Origin: Siphonodentalium dalli
Taxonomy: Eukaryota > Mollusca > Scaphopoda > Gadilida > Siphonodentaliidae
Length of the DNA stretch: 64,000 bases
Direction: 5' to 3'
NCBI GenBank assembly: GCA_032622095.1
Contig: CP136067.1
Location: forward strand, 92,992,707 to 93,056,706
Made by a program: the position numbers and the translations under genes. The notes below the pieces were generated by a model, which did no database searches, was not told the origin of the DNA, and saw only the letters and a program-made list of their open reading frames with translations. Below, in pieces: positions 21,756 to 33,744 of this stretch; the first letter of the stretch is position 1, and each line of letters starts with the position of its first letter.

Positions 21756-24180
21756 GGGGTTACTCTATGATCATAGATGAGGATAATAGGTACACAGGGA
21801 GTTATTGTATGGTCATGAATGATGTGTGGGTATATAGGGAGTCCCCTATTGGTGACGGTGGGACATATATTTATATATGTTGTGGATGTGTTATCATTGG
21901 TGGTGTATGGGGAGTAGATGTATGATCATGGATGGCGTGTATATAACTTATGAGTGGCAAGTATGGAACTTATGAGTGGTCGTATGTGCGGGTATTGGTA
22001 TATCTGGAAGGGCTCACCATTGGTATTGTGCATATGTATACCTGGATTGACTCTATGGTCATGTGAATGGCGAATAGGTATACATGTAGTGGTTGTATGG
22101 TCCATGGTGAGGTGAATATGTATACAATGAGTGACTGTATGATCGTGAATGTAGTGAATATGTATACATAGAGTGACTTTTTTGTCATGCGTCGGGTGTA
22201 GGTGTATACCTGGTGTTCATGCATGGTGACTCGTGGCTGTATTGTCATTTGTGGTATGTACGGGTATAACCAAATATGGCTGCATGATCAGGTGTATGTG
22301 TATAAAGTGTATAAAGTGGGTTACTATGTTGTCATATGGAGTGACTTGGGTAATGGGTGGGTTGTACACGTGTATCTTGGGTGGCTATCGCTTTCTACAA
22401 TATCTCAAGGGTATGTTAATCAATAAAGAGGTCATGTCAGAGAGTTCTCCATCTTGATGATGTTTATGTAGATGGGGCGTTAAGCGTGGAAAGCGATAGC
22501 CACCCATTAGCACACAGTCATTACATATATACATAAACACCACAGACATAACAATATAGTGACCCACTGTATACATATACACCTGACCCATGACCATGGA
22601 TGACCATACAGCCATGCGTCACAATGCAGGCACACCGGGTATACTCCTAAACATGACCCATAACCATATAGTCACTCCTTGTATACCCATTCATCTCACC
22701 ATTGGCCATAAGGTCACCCCCTGTATACCTATTCTCCAAACGCATGGTCAAATAGATAATCAATATCTACATCAACACCACAACAATGACCATAAAGTCA
22801 TTCCGGTATACATATGCACATCACCAATGGCCATATAGCCACTCGCTTCATACTCATACCATCACCCATGTCACCTGGTATACTCATTCATCTGACCTAT
22901 GGCCATATAGTCACCCCGTGTGCACCTATTCAAAACATTCATACATGATCATGGTCAATCCTTTTATACATATTCGCCTCAACATTGGCCATGTCACTCC
23001 CTGTATCCCTATTTGTCACACCATAGCCGAATAGCCACTCAAGATATACTAATACACCCCATCCATGTCACTATAGTCACTCCATGTATGCATATGTACC
23101 TCATCCATGGCCATATAGCCACTCGCTATATACTCATATCCCTCGCCCATGACAATAAAGCAACACGTGTGTATACTGGTATAACCTACACATGACCATA
23201 CCGCCACGAGTCACCAAACAGGAGCACCAGGTATACTCATACGCCTGACACATGACCATTTAGTCACCCCTGTATAGATGTGCATTACATTTGTGACCAT
23301 ACAGTCACTACTTGTATACCTACGTGTTCTCATCTCACTATTAACCATACAGTCACTACTTGTATACCTATTTGACACACATAGTCATATAACCACTCGA
23401 TATACATATGCAGCTCACCCTAGACTAAAGATTCACTCCAGGTATACATGTAAACCTCACTAATGGCCATTCAGCCCTTCCAGATATACAAAAAACCCGC
23501 ACACACTACCACTCAAACACTCTATGCTTGCATATACACCTCACACATGACAATTCAGCAATTCACTGCATAATCATACACGCCATCCATGATAATATAG
23601 CTAAGCCTTATACACCCACAAATGATAATACATCCACGAGATATACAAATATACATCCACCCGTTACCACAAAGACACTCCCTATATACCCACACGCTCG
23701 ATAATGTCCACCCAGCTTACTCCAGGTATGCATGTACACTTCAATCGTGACCGTACAATCATTCCATGAATACCTATACACATTACCCGTAACCATAAAA
23801 TCACTCCCTATTTATCCACACACCCCATCCATGACCATACAGACAACACATGCACATACCACCCATGACCTTACAGTCACTCCATATATACATAATCAAC
23901 AAATAGATGACCATGTAGCTATATCCATACACCACACCAATGACCATACAGGTACACCGGTTGCACTCGTACTGAATATACACAATCATACACCATAGAG
24001 TCACTCCATGCATACCGATTGACCTCACACCTGACCATGACCTATCCATGTATACCTAGATGCATCTTACCACGGACAACCCACTAATAACCATATAGTC
24101 ACTCATTGTATACCTACTCACATCAGGCATGACATACAATATACCTATTCACCCACATATGATCATAGAGTAACTCCCTG
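21755..24180. repeat. Inner tandem repeats of the foldback element, opposite halves
   Basis: On the left (21755-22400) units of about 42-52 bp read like 'tgtatggtcatg..tgaggtgaat' plus 'atgtatacanngagtgac'. On the right (22487-24180) the complement appears: 'gaccatacagtcactcc' plus 'tgtatacctattcacctcac'. The halves turn at about 22440, flanked by 'gggtggctatcgctttc' (22379) and its complement (22487-22504). The right half is longer and has more units. Short ORFs here are repeat translations. Confidence 0.75.
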
Positions 24181-25550
24181 ACTATGATCTTGGCATCCAC
24201 ACTGTACCATGTTGACATTTTTTTTATCATAATGGACCAGAATAGCCAAAGATTATTATCCATCTCAGTTCTGTATCAAAGTTCTGCCCATTTCCTTTCA
24301 ATAAATGTGGCCAAAATTACAAAAGAGGTTCTCAGCAAAATTGCATACTTTAAAATGAATTTGTCATGCTCCATACGGAACTGAGACAACCAGAATAGAA
24401 CATGTAGTTGTCAGTTAATTAACTAACATGTATAATAACCAAGTGAGTCACAAGATGCTACCTTTTCGGATAATGCAGAGAATGTTCGGGATATATGTAA
24501 AACATTAACATTCTACAAATTTGGTTGCCATTTTGGAAGCCATCTTGAGCAATTCAGTCTATAAACACTGTAGTGTGACACATTTAAAATAGACCAAAAC
24601 AATAAACACCTTTCAATCCAAAGATAGTTATATTTTACCTGAAAAAATGGTCAAAACCTGAAAAGTGAATTTTTGCCAATATTATGTCAAGTTTTTGAGA
24701 GAAAAGTCCAATATTTTTGACGATGTCAGGGGTGACAATAGTAACAATTAACCATGGTGCATCAGACATGTTAGTATTCAATGTATAGAATGCAGAATAT
24801 CCAATTTTATACATCAACCACAACTTGTAAGTGATTGCAGGACACGCTGTTGTAATATTTACCATTTTCCATTTTTGGCGGCCATATTGGCAGCCATTTT
24901 GAGCCAAAGTAAGAATTTTGGTTCCAGTGATTTGGAATATTAATAGTTAATGATATGCCTCACTTACATTACAAAGTTCTGTTCATTTATTGTTGAAATA
25001 TGACTAGAATCCCAATTGTGATTTTTTGTGAAATTTTGTACCGCATTCTGTAAAATCGAATTTTTGAGGGATCGGAAGGGGTTAAGTCCCCAATAATTGC
25101 ATATTTCGTTGCTCCAATGATCAGTTAATATACAAAACACAAAATAAAGTTGCATTACTCAACCAGTTCCAAACAGCATGAATTGATCTAGAAGATATTT
25201 GTGAAACAATGTTATATTTTCAACTTCCGGTGGCCATTTTGGCGGCCATCTTGGATGGTGAGTTTCAATTTTGGCTCAAAAATGTGTCATTGTGTCTCAG
25301 CTTCACGAAAATATATACATTTGTATGCATTTTACAGATTTTCCCGCTATAATTTGCATAAAACTGACTTAGGGTCTTGGCTGAAAAACGGCGGCCATGA
25401 TGGACGCCATCTTGTCTGGAGTCTACACGGCCACTTTTTTTTTCTTGTTAACATTGCTTAAAAGTTGAAGGACATAATAAGGAACAAAATGAGTGGGGTG
25501 AAGTTAAGTCCCAGGGGGTGCAAGGGTACCCATATTAGCTCCCGGACTAT
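24180..25550 (-). repeat. Right inverted arm of the foldback element
   Basis: The reverse complement aligns with 20370-21755 along most of its length, including 'aactaacatgtataataacc' versus 'attagttaattaactgac' and the 'gcggccatgatgg' region. Confidence 0.8.
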
Positions 25551-26889
25551 AACTAATGTGCAAACACGACCACAAACATGCGATATCAATATAAAAAATG
25601 AAAATAATAATAAAATGAAAATTGAAAACGTGTAGATCTTATGGATGTGACACACATAGTTCAATTACCAATACATTATCAAAGCAATTCCATAGAAAGT
25701 AACTATAAAACCACATGCAGAATAGGGTAATAGCAAAGTAAGAACGAGAGATAAGATATATAGGGGTGATGGAGAAGAGAATGATTAGATGAAAACTTAA
25801 GAATTCAGGTAAGTGGAATATGGGAATTATGTTAGAAATACAATGAAATACATACGAAAATATAGTAAGTTATAACACGTTAGATTAAAAATATATAGGC
25901 GACGAATCCGTGAATGTTAAATAAACTTTCGCCAATAATGTTTGTCACTTGAGTCTAACTCGTGTCTCATAACATCCGACAAGTATAAAGTTCATTGAGG
26001 TCAAATATCATCCAGAATAATTATGCACACCGTAACACCAAACCAGTTCAATAATCATGCCATACTCACACATTTCAATATTCAAGTTAGAGGAATTCAA
26101 TCACATTCAGTTCAATCAAATTCAACAGTAGCAGAGAATAGTAATTAGAAAACATGATCGCGATGATCAGACCTAATATATGAATGATCTAGCACAAAGG
26201 CGATTGCCATTTCTGGTTTGACATATTTTACTATTTCGTCGTCACGTCGGCGTGATACACTAATGTCGACCAAATTGGTTATTACTATTTATCCAACTTT
26301 CAGCACTTCAATTTCGTATTTTATTTCCAGGAATTCGCCATTCCAGAACAATGGTATCGCTATTCGGGGAGGTGAGGCATCTCCGTTATCTGAATCAATG
26401 TATAACGCATCCACCGATATATAGACCTAAATAAAATTATTATAAACAGAAAATGCTGCAGTGATTGACCTCGTTGACATGCAATGATAGTTCGCTGTCG
26501 CACAAAAATACCGATATGAGGAAACATTGACCTACATCCTACGAATTGGTGCACCCTGTGTGTATGCTTTAAATATTGCACCCGGTAGAAATTGATATCG
26601 CCAGACGACCCATTCACCAGGTAAATATACAAATCTGATTATAATCGGCCGAATTCTGATCGCTGGTCTAGATCACTATAATGACACGTTCACGTGTAGA
26701 TGCAAGAACATGTCAGGTATTCCCACGTGACTAACTTGACCAATGAAAAAATAGTTCAGGAATATATCCGAGGGAGACAGAGTGTTACTGCTATTTTATC
26801 GCTAGTCTGTATATGTGTTCATCTTGATCACCCCCGTGTACGTGGTATCGCCAAACCCGAGTGTATCACCAAACCAGACCATGCGGTTT
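25551..26889. other. Intergenic, no feature seen
   Basis: AT-rich sequence between two inverted-repeat elements. No motif-bearing ORF or clear repeat. Confidence 0.4.
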
Positions 26890-29087
26890 TGATAAATGAA
26901 AATATCTTCCCTCAGATGAAACTATATATCTCCCAGTTAAATGGTGAATTCCACTATTAAAAACATAATTTCGCAAAGCGGAATGTTCCCTCAATGGGAT
27001 AGCGACCATAGCTTGCTCTCACACCGATAAATTTAATAGAAATTCCGTCTCATTTCCGATTTTATCATAAATAGTAGACACTTTTTGACGTTAGGTAGTT
27101 CGATTGAAACATAATTGTCAGTCATTGATGGCGGATAATGCGTGTATCAATAACAAATATATATGTTTAATTAACCATTAAATTGCCTAGCCTGCAGAGC
27201 GGTTCGCAAAAATACAATTTGCGTCCAAGTGTAGGTACCCACCATAATTTCGGTATCAAAGCCGCAGATCGATCCTCCGATGAAATGTCGCCAAACCAGA
27301 GCTGGGATGTCAAAGATGCGAATGATATGCTTCACATTTGGACCGTTTCTGCTTGAAAATATCCCAATTATCATTCGGACAGGCCGGCACATGGATCATC
27401 TTTAGGGTGGGGTGCATGTGCAAGGGTGAAAACGTTTATGTTTGTTTGTGTTTTATGTTCTAATGTCATATTAATAGTACAGGCTATTCTGTGTCATTCG
27501 ACATTATAGGCCCGGAACTGTACAACGAATGGAAACATGTTCACCTATAGTTTCTAAATGCACCCCCTTCCAGTAACTTCCAATTGCTCTCCCATGTTAG
27601 CATGGAGTTTCCATCGAGTTTACAACGGGTTCTTCCAACCCATACGTTTAGATGCGGGGTTTTCTCTGAAACTAATTTACACACTAAATACTAACAAAAT
27701 GGTTAGGGATCGGTTGAAGGGACTGATTAAGGGATTAATTATAATATAATTAAGCCTTCCGCGCCAGGTTATTTCGTGCAGAGTGGCTGTTTTTGCTTTG
27801 TTCATAGAGATAATTGTGATGAAAGCTCCACTCGTGCAAAACGAACACGAGACCTGATGATGAGTACAACGTGTCATGCATCGTAAATGCATTTGTCACC
27901 AGGGACAGGATCTGTTTTGTTGGGGGCAATCAAGCGAGCAATTTGTGATGATAATTCTGATACAAAACATTGCAAGAAAAGATAAATAATTATGCGTCTC
28001 TATATCCACGAACATACTGGGCTACATTCGAAGATTACATGTTCTTTGCTCTTGGTCAGGTAATTCATCCACTCATTCGCTTGTAGGGATGTGTGTTGGT
28101 GTAACATAACACCTCCCCCATACGTCGGTCAACACTTTTTCACATTTGGAAATGTCTTGCCCGACACAACCTCAGTTTGAAATTTCATTAAAAAAATTGG
28201 TTCACATTTTTGTAGTATTTAGTGTGTAAATTGTAAAAGTGTAAAACCCGCATATTTAGATAATTTAAATAATTTCGGCCATATTTGTGTACTGAAATGG
28301 TATCCAGATGAAAACATCTAAACTTAGGGGTTGTCATATCCAGCAATTGGAAGAACCCGTTGTAAACTAGATGAAAACTCGAACCTAACATGGGGGTACA
28401 AATAGACGTTACTGGAAGGGGTGCATTTAGAAACTATAGGTGAACATCCCTAACATGGACCCTGCTAACTCGTGATTTACACTGATTTAATTCGTTGTAC
28501 AGTTCCGGGCCTATAATGTCGAATAACACAGAATAGCATACACGTTTTCACCCTTGCACATGCACCCCCACCATAAAGATGATCCATGTGCCGACCTGTC
28601 CGAATGATAATTGGGATATTTTCAAGCAGAAACGGTCAAAATGTGATGCATATCGTTCGCATCTTTGACATCCCAGCTCTGGTTTGGCGACATTTCATCG
28701 CAGGATCGATCTGCGGCGTTGTTACCGAAATTATGGTGGGTACCCACACTTGGACGCAGATAGTATTTTTGCGAACCGCTCTGCAGGTTAGACAATTCTA
28801 TGGTTAATTAAACATATATGTTTTTATTGATACACGCATTATCCGCCATCTATGACTGACAATTGTGTTTCAATCGAACTACCTAACGTCAAAAAGTGTC
28901 TACTATTTATGATAAAATCGGAAATGAGTCGGAATTTATATTAAATTTATCGGGATGAGAGCTATGGTCGCTATCCCATTGAGGGAACATTCCGCTTTGC
29001 GATATTATGTTTTGAATAGAGGATATCACCATTTAACTGGGAGATATATAGCTTCAATTGAGGGCAGATATGTTCGTTTATCAATAA
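26890..29087. mobile_element. Second inverted-repeat element, about 2.2 kb
   Basis: The left arm (about 26890-27700) and right arm (about 28200-29087) are reverse complements with scattered changes. For example 'ctcccagttaaatggtg' (26931) faces 'caccatttaactgggag' (29028), 'gacgttaggtagttcgattg' (27088) faces its complement at 28869, and 'catgtgcaagggtgaaaacg' (27415) faces 28543. A spacer of about 0.5 kb is not duplicated. No transposase was seen. It could be a MITE-like foldback or a local inverted duplication. Confidence 0.75.
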
Positions 29088-29118
29088 TCAGTAATTAGTG
29101 GAGAGTGTGTTGTTTTAA

Positions 29119-29573
29119 CCCTTTACCCAACAGAACGGCCCTGTGCCAATGCATTCTCTTATATATGCGAGTCGACCATAGGTTGCCTAGCATATATAAG
29201 AGAATGCATTGGCTTAACACATATTAAAAATGATAAAATTGTCAAAGAATGTAGAAAAATATTATAAAAATTGTTAAAAAATGGAAGAAAAAATTATAAA
29301 ATTGTTAAAGAATGTAAGAAAAAATGGTAAAAAGTGTTAAAAAATTTTTTTTTAGGCCAATGCATTTTCTTATATATGCGAGGCGACCTATGGTCGACTC
29401 GCATATATAAGAGAATGCATTGGCACAGGGCATAACTGTAACCATCACAATGTGGTAAATGAACCGGTTCCAATGATATCCATATTTGTATGGTGTTATT
29501 GAGACAGACCGAGGATATTTTAGGCTGTTGAAGCTTTATTTGGGCGTTTTTGACCGGTTTGTTGGGTAAAGTG
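29119..29573. mobile_element. piggyBac-type MITE, copy 1, TTAA flanks
   Basis: The element begins CCCTTTACCCAACA right after TTAA (29115-29118) and ends TGTTGGGTAAAGTG before TTAA (29574-29577). TTAA target duplications and CC-starting terminal repeats are the mark of the piggyBac superfamily. Inside are two hairpins built on 'ccaatgcattctcttatata' and its complement around a 'gcgagtcgacc.taggt' core (29157-29213 and 29357-29425), joined by an AT-rich spacer. It has no coding capacity and would need a transposase in trans. Confidence 0.85.
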
Positions 29574-29578
29574 TTAAA

Positions 29579-30255
29579 ATCAGGATTAGCATATTGTTCT
29601 ACCTTTTTGTCTGAAATGAAAATCATTTGGAGGTCTTCCAACCTTAGCGGCGGTGTCATGATGGAAATTTCCAACAGTTGGAAAGCTTGAGGTACAAGAT
29701 GGAAAGTTTCACGTGCAATATATGATCAAATCTCTAAATGCTTGCCTATAGAAACCACTGTATAGTAAGCTGTTTATTTTCCCGAAAACAATTTTGGGAC
29801 GCAGATATCTCACGCCTATAAATATGATCAGAAGCTGTTCAGCTAACTATATATGTAGCCAAACTAAACGGGAATTATGGACCGTTTATAGATGTGTAAG
29901 CTAAATACCTGTTAGGAATGCAAAGATCAGTGCGTATAACCTGTAAACTATTATATCCTGATGCTCAATAGTCAGCGATCGTCCTGTCTTAAATAATAAT
30001 TACTTTTTCCTCGGAAACTATATCTGCACTAAACCAGGATGCTGTAGCAAGTTGCTCCACTTAGCGTGCTTTCAGCGAAGGGGTGTGGATATTTTGCGAA
30101 TTGCTAACATCATAAACTCATTGCAGTGGAAAGATGTATATACAACTCCACGTTAGTCCTGCTACGAACCAGTGATTTCTCACAACGAGTAAGCCACGCC
30201 ATTGTTCGTAAACAATAAGGGACATCACAATGTCATTGGTTTAATTTATGGAACA
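29579..30255. other. Intergenic, no feature seen
   Basis: No motif-bearing ORF and no repeat longer than chance were recognised. Confidence 0.4.
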
Positions 30256-30259
30256 TTAA

Positions 30260-30391
30260 AATACCCGCGCTATGACCTTTGTCGAGTAAATCGGCAATTA
30301 ATTCTGTAGGGAAATTGGGATATGAAATACCCGCGCTATGACCTTTGTCGAGTAAATCGGCAATTAATTATGTAGGGAAATTGGGATATGA
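30260..30391 (+). repeat. 66-bp direct repeat, two copies
   Basis: The unit starting 'aatacccgcgctatgacctt' at 30260 is repeated at 30326, with 'gtagggaaattgggatatga' closing both. One difference was noticed (attctg versus attatg). Confidence 0.9.
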
Positions 30392-30418
30392 AATATAGAC
30401 GATCCAACAAGTTATGTT

Positions 30419-30499
30419 GGGATATAAGATTTTATGAAAGGAGTTTGATAAATTTTATTCGCAACGAGTCGTAGACGAGTTTCATAAAATCGTATATCC
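30419..30499. repeat. Hairpin, about 20-bp arms
   Basis: 'ggatataagattttatgaaa' (30419-30438) is mirrored by 'tttcataaaatcgtatatcc' (30480-30499) with one mismatch. The loop is about 41 bp. Confidence 0.75.
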
Positions 30500-30539
30500 C
30501 CACATAAAGAGTTGACGATCTTGTATATCACACGAAAAA

Positions 30540-32262
30540 ACTAGAGCTTTATGCCTTATTAACAAATCAAAATCCTTAAAAGAAACCGCAAAATGCATAC
30601 ATTTACAGCCTTGGCTGAGACGATTATCTCATGTTATCTAATGCTGGCCTTTACGCCGGTGGGATAACGCCACTGAGCTGTAAGACAATATACGAATCTA
30701 GTGTCCTCTCAAAGTCGCTATTTGGCGCAGAATTACTATGGAACCTGGCACATAAACATGAGGAAGCTCTTGAAAAATGCCATAGATTTTGTCTGAAACA
30801 GGTTCAGGGTTTACCTACGCGTGCTAGAACAGTTATCGTCCATGGGCTCATAGGAGTTCACCCTATTATGAGCTATATAGATAAACGAAAACTATCGTTC
30901 CTTAGTTCAATGTGTAATCTGGAACAAATTAAAACGGCCAAGGAAATTTTCATTTTCCGTCTTTATCAACACGCACTTGCTCCAACTACTTCTTGTAAAA
31001 ATTTCTCCTCCGATATCATGGTAACAATGAATAAATACAAACTGGTAGACTACTTGCGTCTGTATTTGAAGGAATCAGTATTTCCTTCTAAAGAGAAATG
31101 GAAACAATTAACTAAAGCTCTCATTAATGAGACTGAGAGCGCGGCCTGGTCCGAGAGAATTCATGCTGATAACTCCTTAATTCGATTCTCGAAGATACAG
31201 ACCACGTTCGAAGTCTCGCTTCTGTGGAAATTGTGCCGCCTGTTTCCAGAAAATAAATTGTCTTATTACAAAATGGCACAAATTATACAATTCTCCTGCG
31301 TTCCGTGTGATACAGGTATTTGTTCAAATTGCTGTCGCGCGTACTCCGACTACATGCGGCATGCAATAGTCCAGTGTTCCTCATTAACGTGTATCCGTGA
31401 CGAAATAGAATTTTCTTTTTTGTGTAGATTTGGAGTTCAAATTTACATACGCTTTGATTCTCTTTCAGATGAAGATAAATTATTATTCTTCTTGACGGCA
31501 AAATTTGAAGAAATTGCCTCTTATGTCGAAGATATCAACGACTTTGCAAATTTCATAATTAATTGCACTATACATAACTCATAGAATCCATAGAATCCGA
31601 AGACACGACAAATGAGTAAATATAGATACTTGAGTGGTGCTGCGGAAATGGTCGGCTCCGAGTCGGTAAGACTGCACAAAGGCATTGGCGTTTGTGGGTC
31701 TTCCAGAGAGAGAGATCCCCGATTTGGGTCCAACTCCGGCTTGGTCGTCTCGGAGTATGCTATTTCTCTGGTCCCAGTTATTTATATATAAAGATATATA
31801 TAACCGTACAATAACACATCACAATTAGCCTGTCGTGGAGAGCCAGTTAGATATTTGACCATATGTTCATTCCATTACACGATAACGCTACATTGCCATT
31901 CTGGTCGTCTGTCTCTGTCTATAAATATAACGAATGTGTGTCTGTTAGTATGAATACTTCATGCATGTAATTCGCCAATGTTTTGTGTGTGTCTGTTAGT
32001 ATGAATGCTTCTGGGAGTTTGATTGTTGTAAATGGAAGTCATGCATGTAATTCTCCAATGTTATAGATGTGTGTCTGTTAGTATGAATGTTTCTATGTGT
32101 ATGGTTGTTGTAAATGGAAATCATGTATGTAATTCTCATGTTCACCACTTAGATGATGACTGTAAATATGTTGACTTTTGTTACCTGTTTATGTTCTTAT
32201 AATTTATATTAATTGTATGCATTCTCTAAATATCTCCATGAATGGAGGAAATAAAGAATATA
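30540..32262 (+). mobile_element. Non-LTR retrotransposon 3' part (RT C-terminus and 3'UTR)
   Basis: 5'-truncated LINE. Only the region after the reverse transcriptase catalytic core is present, followed by a long 3'UTR ending 'ggaggaaataaagaatatatat'. The 3'UTR has a roughly 100-bp module repeated about three times (31930-32140: 'gtgtgtctgttagtatgaat', 'tgttgtaaatggaa.tcatg.atgtaatt'). The right end abuts a Helitron-like module at 32267. Confidence 0.7.
30631..31584 (+). pseudogene. LINE ORF2 C-terminal domain with zinc-knuckle-like end
   Basis: The 317-codon frame starts at an internal Met. LYAGGITPLSCKTIYESSVL, SLFGAELLWNLAH, LEKCHRFCLKQVQGLP and IGVHPIMSYIDKRKLSFL are typical of the segment after the RT catalytic motifs in LINEs of the I/Nimb or CR1-related type. 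Near the C-terminus are C-x2-C-x4-C-x2-C (about 31299-31340) and a following H...C, a putative nucleic-acid-binding finger. The RT catalytic YADD is missing because of 5' truncation, so it cannot act alone. Family placement is tentative. Confidence 0.75.
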
Positions 32263-32266
32263 TATG

Positions 32267-33002
32267 TCTATTATATATTTTGGAAGATCTGTGTGTCTGT
32301 GTGTCTGTCTGTAATCGATGGACTCAAAAACGGCCGAGCCGATTTCGATGAAACTTGGTATGTGTGGGTATTTTCGGCTGGGGAGTGACATGGGCCTATT
32401 AATTTACCCGTGCGACGTGACCTTGACCTTGAAATCGGGTAATTTCAAGGTCAAACGCCCGAATATCACGGGATTTCGATGAAACTTGGTATGTGGGGGT
32501 ACTTTCGTATGGGGAGTCTCATAAGCATATTAATTTGCCCGTGCGACGTGACCTTGGCCTTGAAATCGGGTCATTTCTAGGTAAAACGCCCGAATATCAC
32601 GGGATTTCGATGAAACTTGGTATGTGGGGCTACTTTCGTATGGGAAGTCTCATAAGCATATTCATTTGCCTGTGCGACGTGACCTTGACCTTGAAATAGG
32701 GTCAATTCAAGGTCAAATCGCCAATTTTGATGGTATTTCGACGAAATTTTATACATAGGGTTACTTTTGTCCACTGGGTGTTTTGGACGGGTCAAATCGT
32801 GACCCCGACCTGACCTTGACCTTCAAAGTGATCAATTCAAGGTCAAATCGGGTGAAACCGGATGGATTTAGACGGGTACTTTTGTCGGGTACTTTTGTTC
32901 GGGCAGTGTTTTGGACGGGTCAAATCGTGACCCCACTTGACCTTGGCCTTCAAAATAGACAATTCAAGGTCAAAGCCCGGACGAAGTCGGGTCACCTTCT
33001 AG
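32267..33002 (+). mobile_element. Helitron-like non-autonomous module 1
   Basis: It begins TCTATTATATATTTTGG with a GTGT/CTGT stretch and ends with a hairpin (cccggacgaagtcggg) about 9 bases before CTAG. The 5'-TC ... hairpin ... CTRR-3' ends fit Helitrons, which need no inverted termini. The core is a roughly 120-bp unit repeated three times ('ccttgaccttgaaatcgggt', 'caaggtcaaacgcccgaata', 'cacgggatttcgatgaaact') followed by two further degenerate units. ORFs across it are repeat translations. Confidence 0.7.
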
Positions 33003-33742
33003 TCTATTATATATTTTGGAAGATCTGTGTGTGTCTGTGTGTGTGTCTGTAATCGATGCACTCGAAAACGGCCGAGCCGATTTCGATTAAACTTGGTATG
33101 TGGGGGTATTTTCTGCCGGGGAGCGACATAGGCCTATTAATTTGCCCGTGCGACGTGACCTTGACCTTGAAATCGGGTCATTTCAAGGTCAAACGCCCGA
33201 ATATCACGGGATTTCGATGAAACTTGGTATGTGGGGATATTCTCGGCCGGGGAGAGTGGCATAAGCCTATTAATTTGCCCGTTCGACGTGACCTTGACCT
33301 TGAAATCGGGTCATTTCAAGGTCAAACGCCCGAATATCACGGGATTTCGATGAAACTTGGTATGTGGGGGTACTTTCGCATGGGGAGTCTCATAAGCAAG
33401 TTCATTTGCCCGTGCGACGTGACATTGACCTTGAAATCGGGTCAATTCAAGGTCAAATCGCCAATTTTGATGGTATTTCGAGGAAATTTTATACATAGGG
33501 TTACTTTTGTTCACTGGGTGTTTTGGACGGGTCAAATCGTGACCCCGACCTGACCTTGACCTTCAAAATGATCAATTCAAGGTCAAATCGGGTAAAACCG
33601 GATGGATTTCGACGGGTACTTTTGTCGGGTACTTTTGTTCGGGCAGTGTTTTGGACGGGTCAAATCGTGACCCCACTTGACCTTGGCCTTCAAAATAGAC
33701 AATTCAAGGTCAAAGCCCGGACGAAGTCGGGTCACCTTCTAG
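33003..33742 (+). mobile_element. Helitron-like non-autonomous module 2, joined head to tail
   Basis: It starts with TC directly after the CTAG of module 1 and is nearly the same length and sequence. It ends with the same hairpin and CTAG. There is no spacer base between modules 1 and 2. Confidence 0.75.
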
Positions 33743-33744
33743 TA

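Larger units (their letters stand above)
20370..25550. mobile_element. Foldback-type element with about 1.4-kb inverted arms
   Basis: The left end ATAGTCCGGGAGCTAATA at 20370 is mirrored by TATTAGCTCCCGGACTAT ending at 25550. Similarity between the arms continues inward through 'cccttgcacccc', 'ctgggacttaacttcacccc', 'gtggccgtgtagactccagac', 'ggccgccgtttttcagccaagac' and on to about 21755 (left) and 24180 (right). Between the arms lie short tandem repeats, also in opposite orientations, meeting near 22440. This architecture (long inverted repeats with tandem repeats inside, no transposase ORF) is that of Foldback (FB)-like elements. The small ORFs at the two tips are mirror images of one another and probably not genes. 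A clear target duplication was not found. Confidence 0.8.

Noticed and set aside
21668-24049. Several ORFs of 60-90 codons rich in Tyr, Thr, His and Met
   Set aside because: They are translations of the 42-52-bp tandem repeats within the foldback element, on both strands.
21755-24180. Possible CRISPR-like array because of evenly spaced short repeats
   Set aside because: The units are contiguous and diverged, with no constant repeat and unique spacers, and the genome is eukaryotic.
29294-29674. 126-codon minus-strand ORF
   Set aside because: It lies almost wholly inside the piggyBac-type MITE and includes its hairpin; no protein features.
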